Assembly: GCA_039807445.1 (NCBI GenBank) | Contig: JBDHRG010000251.1 | Location: forward strand, 1-5,032 | Origin: JBDHRG01 sp039807445 | GTDB taxonomy: Bacteria > Pseudomonadota > Gammaproteobacteria > Competibacterales > Competibacteraceae | Direction: 5' to 3' | Length of the DNA: 5,032 nucleotides | In this document: in pieces, positions 1 through 5,032 of the stretch | Layout: every line of letters starts with the position of its first letter | Numbering within the stretch: position 1 is the stretch's first letter | Program-made: the position numbers and the translations under genes | Notes under the pieces: model-generated | What the model saw: only the letters and a program-made list of their open reading frames with translations | What the model was told of the DNA's origin: nothing | The model's database searches: none

Positions 1-3000
1 CCCGCGGCCATGCGCATGTCCAGCGCGATGCGAAGATGATCGACGGCCCCCCTGAAGCGTCGCGCCAGTCCCAGTTCCAGGGCCGAGACGAAGCTCAGCA
101 GCGCCTCCTGGGTATCGGCAAAGCCCACCTCCGGCAGAAAGATCCGAATCCCCTCGCTGGCGAACTCGCGGTAGAGGAACACGCACTGCTGCGCGCTCGC
201 CTCGGGAGTCTTGCGGCGGGAGCACCAGGGTGCATGGTTGCGGTACAGCTCTTCGGCCTTGCGCTTGCGCTGGATCGTGCCGCACTCGGGGCAGATGCCG
301 AAGCCGGGGCGGTTCATCTCGGCGCCGGCAATCGTCATCGGTGACGCATCCGGCGATTGCTCGCCGAAGTTCACCTCCCGGAACGTCACCCGGTCGAGGA
401 ACTCGAAGCCGAACGAAAATTCGGCTCTGTCGATGACGTAGGCCTGACGCACGGCATCCGGCGGGCTGTCCACCAGGGCCTGGCGCACGTAGAAGCCGCG
501 CTGACGCTCGTCCGAATCGTCGGCGATGCGGCTCTCCCGATCCAGGGTGCGGGCGAACACGGTGGTCAGCCTCAGCATCTCCCGCACCCGTCCGCTGTCG
601 CGCCACAGGGTGTCGCCGCAGCGCGGACAAGTGGAGTGCTGGTCGCCCGAGGACAGCGGTTCGGCATAGGCGCATTGCCGGCAGAAGCGCCAGGCCTCGG
701 GCTTGATCCTGGAGACGTCGACCTGGTTCACCACCACCCGCCGCCCCTCGGCGTAGAAGGTGTTGTTCGGGGCCAGCTCGGTGATGGCCGAGGCGCCGGG
801 GCGTTCGTACTCGAAGGTCAGGGGGTCGAGGGCGCCGCCGCCCGACTTGGCCTCGCGCACGATGATCGAGCGCAGCAGGACGCCCTGCTCCGGGAAGGCG
901 TAATTGGGCAGCAGCCCCTCGTCGGTCAGCACATTGAGCGTGGCCTTGCCTTCGATGCTGCCGATCAGGCGCGCCAGTGCCGCGCGCTCCTGCATCAGGC
1001 GCGTGAGCTCCTGCGTCTGTTCGTCGCCGCGCACGGCCAGCGCCTGGAGCTTCTCGATCTCCTTGACGGTGCGTTCGCGCTGGCGCTTGATTTCCGCGAC
1101 ATCGTTGGCGATGCCCTGGAGCCTGTCGACGATCTTCCAGGGCAGCGAGCCGGGCTCCTCGCTGCTGCCGTCGATGAACCGGGTCAGCCATGCCTGCGTG
1201 CCCTGGCTCAAGGGGTTGTGCGCGCCCCGATCGAACAGGTGCACGAACCGATCCAGCAGCTGCGCCCGATGCCGGTCCACATGAGCCAGCCACGGATAGG
1301 GAAACTTGGTCGTCGCCCGATTGTTGACGGCGCTGAACACCGCGCGGATTTCCGCCGGAATCTGGGCGGCACGCCCCGACTCGCGGACCCAGCAATCCAG
1401 CGTGAAGGCGGTCAGCTGGCGTTCCAGCACGGCGGACGCATTGAGGAACACCCCCGGCGCCTGCACGCTGCCCGCGATCATCGTTCTGGGGGCATGCCAG
1501 AAATACAGATCGTGCGGCTTGCTGGTCGCCATGGTCACCAGCAGGGCGTTGCCGGTGCTGCGTCCGGCCCGGCCGGCGCGCTGGATGTAGTTGGCCTGCT
1601 GCGGCGGCACCGAGCACAGCAGCGTGCACGACAGGTCGCCGATATCGATCCCCATCTCCAGCGTCGGCGTGGCCGACAGCACGTTGATGCCACCGGGCCG
1701 CTCGCGGTCGGACTTGAAGCTGCGCTCCACCCGTTCGCGGGTTTCGCGCGGCAGCAGGCCGGTATGCTCGTGCGCCGCCACGCGCTGGATGTCGGCATGC
1801 AGATACAGCTTGCGATAGAAGTCGCCCCAGTCGCCATCGGCCTCCAGCCGGCCCTGGCAATCGGAGCGCCGGCAGGGCTGGTTGCCGAGCGCTTCGTCCG
1901 GCGCCGACAGCACTTCGCCGTGACAGCCCGTGCAGCGCCATTTGCGCCCGCCCGGCGTCACCGCGAAGGCCGCGGGCTCGAGCCCCCACACGCGAATGTC
2001 GCTTTTCCCGTCCGCCTGTTCGTATCCGGCCAGGCCGGCGTGGGCCAGTGCCTCCAGCGCCAGCCGGTAAAGCGGCAGGACCAGGGCGTCCGCGCCCCGG
2101 GCGAGGTCATGCAGCGCCGGCAGCGCCTTGAACGCCCAGGCGCGAAACACCCGCGCATGGCTCGCGCCTATGCTCACGCAGCGCTGGTGCTCCGGCAGCG
2201 TGACGAAGCGCGGCGGCCGAGGGCCGGAGAGCATCTTTTCCTGGCTCGGATTCCTCCTGTACACCCACGGGCGGCAGCCCGTGCGGGCATAAGACGCCAG
2301 GCCGGGATCACGCCAGGCGCCTGCGCGCTGCATCTCGGCCAGCAGGCCGCGCAGGAACACCGCGGCATCCATGGCCGTGGTGCCCGCGAGCTGATCGATC
2401 TGCTCGCGCACGCGGGGCAGCAGCCACTCGACGGCGCGAGCCAGCGCCTGCGCCGCAGCAGCGACACTGGCCGTGCCGGTGGCGACCAGCGTGCGGCCGA
2501 CATGGGCGTCCTGGCCGAACTCGGCGTTGATGACCCAAGGCAGGATCTGGGCCAGCAGCCTCGGCAGGTCACTGCCGTCGGGGAGCGCGCCGTCGGTCAT
2601 CAGCGCCTCGTAATCGTGCAGCCAGTGCAACTGGGGCGGCAGGAAGTTGGCAATGTAATGACCGTCTCCCTGCGCGGTGCGCCAGCGCCGCTCGAAGGCC
2701 TGCGGCAGCTCGGCCAGGGTCAGCGACCGGCCAGCCTCGGCGGCGGCGGCGATCACCTGGGCCAATGCCGGGCGCAGGTTCAGGCGCCAGGTGCGCGCCG
2801 CGAGAAAGCCGGCGCGGTGAGCGGCGTCCTGCACCGAATCGGAGAACGCGATCAGCTTTTTGTCCGGGTTGAAGCGCGTCGCGAACAGCTGGCCCACCAG
2901 CACCGCGGCCAGGCTGGCGGCCTGCGAGCCCACGATGGTCAGCGTCTCGCGCCCGCCGCAGTAGGGGCAGTCGTGGTGCGACCGGGTGAATCTGGCGCCG

Positions 3001-4742
3001 TTGCGGGTGGCTTCCTCGAGGTTGGCGGTCATGTCCACCGGCAGCAGGGCATCGTGGCCGCAGTGCGGGCAACCCTGCTGTGCAAGCTGGTGCAAGGCGC
3101 CGCACTGCGGGCATACCTGCTTGCGCTCGAACACGCGCGGGTCGGCGCCTTCGGCGGCCGGGAACAGGAAGCGCGTGGACACGTCCTCGGCGAAGAAGGC
3201 GCCGTAGAACGCACGCAGATCGTGGGTCAGCTGATCGGGGCTGGTCTTTTGCAAGGTGGCGCCCCAGCCGGTGGCGTGGCAGTCGCGGCAGTGGATCACC
3301 GGCAGGTGCACCTGGCCCTGATCGGCCTTGCCCAGGTCATCGTGATGTTTCAGCACCGGGCTCGCGTCCAGCCGCGCCACCATGCGGCGCAGCTCGCGCA
3401 GCCAGATCTCCACCTTCACCTGCAGGAAGAAATCCTGATGCCCCGGCTTGCGCGCATGGGCCACCAGCGCCAGCAGGCTGGACAGCCACAGCAGGGCGAA
3501 GCGCGCGTCCGCGCAGGCCGGCAGGCGCCGGTGCAGCAGCGCCAGCAGATCGTCCAGCAGCACCGATTTCGGACCGAGGCGCTCCAGGTCGCGCAGCAGG
3601 TTCTGGAACGCGAAGTGGCACTTCAGGCGCTCGCCCAGCTCGCAGCGCCAGGCGAAATCCCGCACCTGCTCGGTCGTGCACGGCACGCCCAGCCACAGCG
3701 GCGCCTGCGCGGCCAGATAGGCGTCGAGATCGTCGTATCGCTCCGGGGCCAGAGCCGGTACGTCGGCCGGCTGTGGGCTCTGGGTGTATTCCACGACCGA
3801 GTCGGCCAGGTAGTCGCCCACCGAAATGCGGTCCTCGCCGATGACCGCCTCGGCATCCAGTGCCTCGCCGAACACATCGCCGGCAAAGCCCAGCAGGTCG
3901 TCGACGCCGTCGTCGCCCAGGGTGGCGGAAGTGCCCACGCACACCAGCTGGCCCGGCGGCGAGTCCAGCCGCCCCTTCAGGCGGCGGATCAGGCAGGCCA
4001 GGTCCGTGCCCTGCGCGCCATCGAAGGTGTGCAACTCGTCCACCACCAGATAGCGCAAGGTATCCGGCTGCTGCTGCGCCCACAGCGGCGCGTCGAGGGC
4101 GCGGATCAGCAGGAAATCCAGCATCTTGTAGTTGGTGAGCAGGATGTCCGGCGGATCGCTGCGCAGCACGTTGCGGTCGGTGATCACCGAATGGCTGCCG
4201 TCGGGCAGTTGCGCCACGATCGGCGACTCCACCGCCGGCGCATCGCCCACGTACAGGCCCGCGCGAATGCCCGACAGCGCGGCGGTCCTGACGATCTCCT
4301 TCGCTACGCGCCCGGCCTGGTCGCTGGCCAGCGCGTTCATCGGGTAGAGGATGATGGCCTTGATGCCGCGCCGCCCCAGCGCCTGCTGCGTGCGGCAGTG
4401 CTCGAGAACGGGGTAGAGGAAACACTCGGTCTTGCCCGAGCCGGTGCCGGTGGCCACCAGGGTGGACCGCGCCTCCTCGCCCGAAAGCCGGGCGAAAGCG
4501 CGAGCCTGGTGCGCGTGCGGCACGAAGCCCGCCGGCAGCCAGGCAAACGGCGGCTGGCCCCGGGTTTCCTGCTTCCTGAACGGCAGCGGCACCGTCAGAT
4601 AGGGGCCTTTGAACACGTTGTCGCGCTCGGCCAGGAACCGCTCCAGCAGGCCGACGAAGCCCGGCGTGGTGGACGGGAAGGCGGTGCGCAGAAAGTCGGC
4701 AACGCCCCGGGTGAGTTGCTGGGCGACGATCAGGGGTTGCAT
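1..4742 (-). CDS. Giant DEAD/DEAH-type helicase with zinc sites and start of DUF1998 region, DruE-like (3' end cut by window)
   Basis: Seen: one open frame of 1,580 complete codons from ATG at 4742, running off the left edge. An in-frame TGA lies near 4860, with no ATG, GTG or TTG between it and 4742, so this start is well supported. Helicase motifs in order: HQ (78-79), Walker A ATGTGSGKT (97-105, K104), YPMNAL (133-138), TNYKML (203-208), DELH Walker B (235-238), TSATL (271-275), FSDSVQDAA (633-641), SATPTLEMGIDIG (1023-1035) and QRAGRAGR (1054-1061). Cysteine sites: C485/C488, C544/C547/C558/C561, C592/C595, C937/C940/C957/C962, C1354/C1357/C1372/C1375 and C1484/C1487/H1503/C1507. A charged coiled-coil-like stretch spans about 1215-1262, followed by LPNYAFP (1278-1284). 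Known: FSDSxQDAA, LPxYAFP and a C-terminal Cys/His cluster are typical of helicases with a DUF1998 (MrfA-like) domain, several of which are anti-phage components. Inferred: an ATP-driven, cytoplasmic nucleic-acid translocase. DruE of Druantia fits the size best; DrmA or another DUF1998 helicase is possible. The helicase call is near certain, the system name is not. Confidence 0.95.
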   Translation of the reverse strand, partial: MQPLIVAQQLTRGVADFLRTAFPSTTPGFVGLLERFLAERDNVFKGPYLTVPLPFRKQETRGQPPFAWLPAGFVPHAHQARAFARLSGEEARSTLVATGTGSGKTECFLYPVLEHCRTQQALGRRGIKAIILYPMNALASDQAGRVAKEIVRTAALSGIRAGLYVGDAPAVESPIVAQLPDGSHSVITDRNVLRSDPPDILLTNYKMLDFLLIRALDAPLWAQQQPDTLRYLVVDELHTFDGAQGTDLACLIRRLKGRLDSPPGQLVCVGTSATLGDDGVDDLLGFAGDVFGEALDAEAVIGEDRISVGDYLADSVVEYTQSPQPADVPALAPERYDDLDAYLAAQAPLWLGVPCTTEQVRDFAWRCELGERLKCHFAFQNLLRDLERLGPKSVLLDDLLALLHRRLPACADARFALLWLSSLLALVAHARKPGHQDFFLQVKVEIWLRELRRMVARLDASPVLKHHDDLGKADQGQVHLPVIHCRDCHATGWGATLQKTSPDQLTHDLRAFYGAFFAEDVSTRFLFPAAEGADPRVFERKQVCPQCGALHQLAQQGCPHCGHDALLPVDMTANLEEATRNGARFTRSHHDCPYCGGRETLTIVGSQAASLAAVLVGQLFATRFNPDKKLIAFSDSVQDAAHRAGFLAARTWRLNLRPALAQVIAAAAEAGRSLTLAELPQAFERRWRTAQGDGHYIANFLPPQLHWLHDYEALMTDGALPDGSDLPRLLAQILPWVINAEFGQDAHVGRTLVATGTASVAAAAQALARAVEWLLPRVREQIDQLAGTTAMDAAVFLRGLLAEMQRAGAWRDPGLASYARTGCRPWVYRRNPSQEKMLSGPRPPRFVTLPEHQRCVSIGASHARVFRAWAFKALPALHDLARGADALVLPLYRLALEALAHAGLAGYEQADGKSDIRVWGLEPAAFAVTPGGRKWRCTGCHGEVLSAPDEALGNQPCRRSDCQGRLEADGDWGDFYRKLYLHADIQRVAAHEHTGLLPRETRERVERSFKSDRERPGGINVLSATPTLEMGIDIGDLSCTLLCSVPPQQANYIQRAGRAGRSTGNALLVTMATSKPHDLYFWHAPRTMIAGSVQAPGVFLNASAVLERQLTAFTLDCWVRESGRAAQIPAEIRAVFSAVNNRATTKFPYPWLAHVDRHRAQLLDRFVHLFDRGAHNPLSQGTQAWLTRFIDGSSEEPGSLPWKIVDRLQGIANDVAEIKRQRERTVKEIEKLQALAVRGDEQTQELTRLMQERAALARLIGSIEGKATLNVLTDEGLLPNYAFPEQGVLLRSIIVREAKSGGGALDPLTFEYERPGASAITELAPNNTFYAEGRRVVVNQVDVSRIKPEAWRFCRQCAYAEPLSSGDQHSTCPRCGDTLWRDSGRVREMLRLTTVFARTLDRESRIADDSDERQRGFYVRQALVDSPPDAVRQAYVIDRAEFSFGFEFLDRVTFREVNFGEQSPDASPMTIAGAEMNRPGFGICPECGTIQRKRKAEELYRNHAPWCSRRKTPEASAQQCVFLYREFASEGIRIFLPEVGFADTQEALLSFVSALELGLARRFRGAVDHLRIALDMRMAA

Positions 4743-4752
4743 GCGACGGCTG

Positions 4753-4764
4753 TCTCTCTTCCTT
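4753..4764 (-). promoter_or_regulatory. Ribosome binding site of the helicase gene
   Basis: The purine run AAGGAAGAGAGA lies directly upstream of ATG 4742. The GAGAG part is 11 bases from the start codon and the AGGA part about 17. It sits in the 23-base gap after the stop codon of the YhcG remnant, so the helicase has its own entry site. Spacing is a little long for the best Shine-Dalgarno match, so initiation may be moderate. It supports ATG 4742 as the start. Confidence 0.55.
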
Positions 4765-4765
4765 G

Positions 4766-4911
4766 TCAGGACAATGGCCCAACAGCCTGTTGGACGATTT
4801 GCGGATCGGGCCAGGCTTCGCCGAAGGCGCGCATGTACATCGGGTCGGCGCGGGAGAAGCCTTCAATTCGGTCGGCCAGGTGGCGTAATCATGGGGAACC
4901 GGGGTGCTCAT
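4766..4911 (-). pseudogene. Remnant of a YhcG/DUF1016-family nuclease gene (internal deletion, frameshift, truncation)
   Basis: Seen: ATG at 4911 with a good ribosome binding site opens MSTPVPHDYATW (4911-4876). A second piece, 4876-4766, reads in a different frame LADRIEGFSRADP, then MYMRAFGEAWPDPQIVQQAV, then GPLS and stop. Known: DUF1016 (YhcG) proteins are about 330-380 residues, with an N-terminal DUF1016_N domain and a C-terminal PD-(D/E)XK nuclease domain. From memory, a conserved N-domain block resembles 'GFSRxNLxYMRAFAEAWPD..IVQQAVAQLPWGHN', and many members begin much like this N-terminus. Inferred: about 100 codons between the two pieces and the whole nuclease domain after 'QQAV' are gone, leaving about 50 codons and no catalytic residues. 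The start overlaps the stop of the upstream gene (ATGA), so an intact ancestor was probably translationally coupled to it. The family call rests on motif recall and could be wrong, but the frame shift inside the block is directly visible. Confidence 0.72.
4779..4793. repeat. Perfect 7-bp inverted repeat with 1-base spacer
   Basis: CCAACAG-C-CTGTTGG is a perfect dyad lying 37-51 bases upstream of the helicase start codon. It also encodes the V-Q-Q-A-V residues of the YhcG remnant, a block expected from that family, so coding history explains it well enough. It could form a small RNA hairpin, but there is no T-run after it and nothing shows that it acts as an operator or terminator. Confidence 0.35.
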
Positions 4912-5032
4912 GTCGATGCGCTCCTTTGCTCGAAATGCGCCCAGGCGCTGCGGTAGTCCGCCTCGCGGTCGGCCAGCGCGAAGGGGGCGACGTACTGGAT
5001 GACGCGCCGCACCGGGCCGCCGGGCAGGGTGT
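4908..5032 (-). CDS. C-terminal end of an unrecognised protein (5' end outside window)
   Basis: Only the last 40 codons and the TGA stop (4910-4908) are present. The tail begins TLPGGPVRRVIQYVAPFALA and continues DREADYRSAWAHFEQRSAST. This frame was chosen over the two other open frames because nearly all its codons end in G or C and its residue mix is normal, whereas the others give Arg/Pro/Ser-rich strings. The stop overlaps the start codon of the YhcG remnant by ATGA, and the helicase gene follows in the same direction, so this is probably the preceding gene of one operon. I recognise no family from the tail. In a Druantia- or DISARM-like locus a methyltransferase or another system subunit could stand here, but that is context only. 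Confidence 0.7.
   Translation of the reverse strand, partial: TLPGGPVRRVIQYVAPFALADREADYRSAWAHFEQRSAST
4921..4927 (-). promoter_or_regulatory. Strong Shine-Dalgarno site of the YhcG remnant
   Basis: AAAGGAG lies 9 bases before ATG 4911, inside the last codons of the upstream gene. This is near-ideal spacing and a better match than the site before the helicase gene. It shows that ATG 4911 was a real start codon before the gene decayed, and it may still load ribosomes. Confidence 0.65.

Noticed and set aside
904..1284. Plus-strand 126-codon Ser/Arg-rich open frame
   Set aside because: It is antisense to the coiled-coil part of the helicase, with no recognisable motif or start signal.
2569..3114. 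Minus-strand 181-codon open frame
   Set aside because: It lies in another frame of the helicase gene and has shadow-type composition; the helicase frame here carries the C592/C595 pair and the FSDSVQDAA motif.
3080..3844. Plus-strand 254-codon open frame
   Set aside because: It is antisense to the helicase gene and almost entirely Arg, Pro, Ala, Gly and Ser, as expected for a shadow frame in GC-rich DNA; no motif or ribosome binding site was seen.
1..4742. Frameshift or split inside the helicase gene
   Set aside because: All motifs from Walker A to the last Cys/His cluster fall in the same frame, and no in-frame stop was found, so the gene appears intact within the window.
3337..4911. 524-codon minus-strand frame as a real protein
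   Set aside because: Only its first 12 or so codons look like protein (YhcG N-terminus). The rest is Arg/Pro/Ala-rich, out of frame with the helicase motifs, and lacks any domain. Kept only as a possible translation by-product.
1..5032. CRISPR array, tRNA, insertion sequence ends or rho-independent terminator
   Set aside because: No regularly spaced repeats, tRNA-like arms, terminal inverted repeats with transposase, or hairpin followed by a T-run were seen on either strand.

Overview
The window is GC-rich by eye (roughly two thirds G+C), with codons ending mostly in G or C. It reads as a piece of a proteobacterial accessory or defence island, probably beta- or gammaproteobacterial, but the sequence does not fix the taxon. 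Everything I can support is on the minus strand, so transcription runs from position 5032 towards 1. The plus-strand open frames are GC-rich shadows of the minus-strand genes.

From right to left there are three parts. (1) 5032-4908 is the last 40 codons of a gene that starts outside the window and whose product I do not recognise. (2) 4911-4766 begins with a strong ribosome binding site and a start codon overlapping the previous stop (ATGA). It is a decayed remnant of a YhcG/DUF1016-type nuclease gene: about 12 N-terminal codons are joined, in a different frame, to a 36-codon piece with the family's 'GFSR..x.YMRAF.EAWPD..IVQQAV' block, and then it stops. (3) 4742-1 is one uninterrupted gene of at least 1,580 codons, cut by the left window edge. 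It encodes a very large superfamily 2 DEAD/DEAH-type helicase with several cysteine zinc-binding sites, and it appears to be just entering a C-terminal DUF1998 (MrfA-like zinc-binding) domain at the edge.

The size and layout (helicase core, large zinc-containing insertions, C-terminal DUF1998-type region) fit the giant helicases of anti-phage systems. DruE of Druantia is the closest match I know; DISARM DrmA and other DUF1998 helicases are alternatives. The three units are tightly packed in one direction and look like one operon. No promoter, terminator, RNA gene, mobile element or CRISPR array was seen. The system cannot be named firmly, because the partner genes and the helicase C-terminus lie outside the window.
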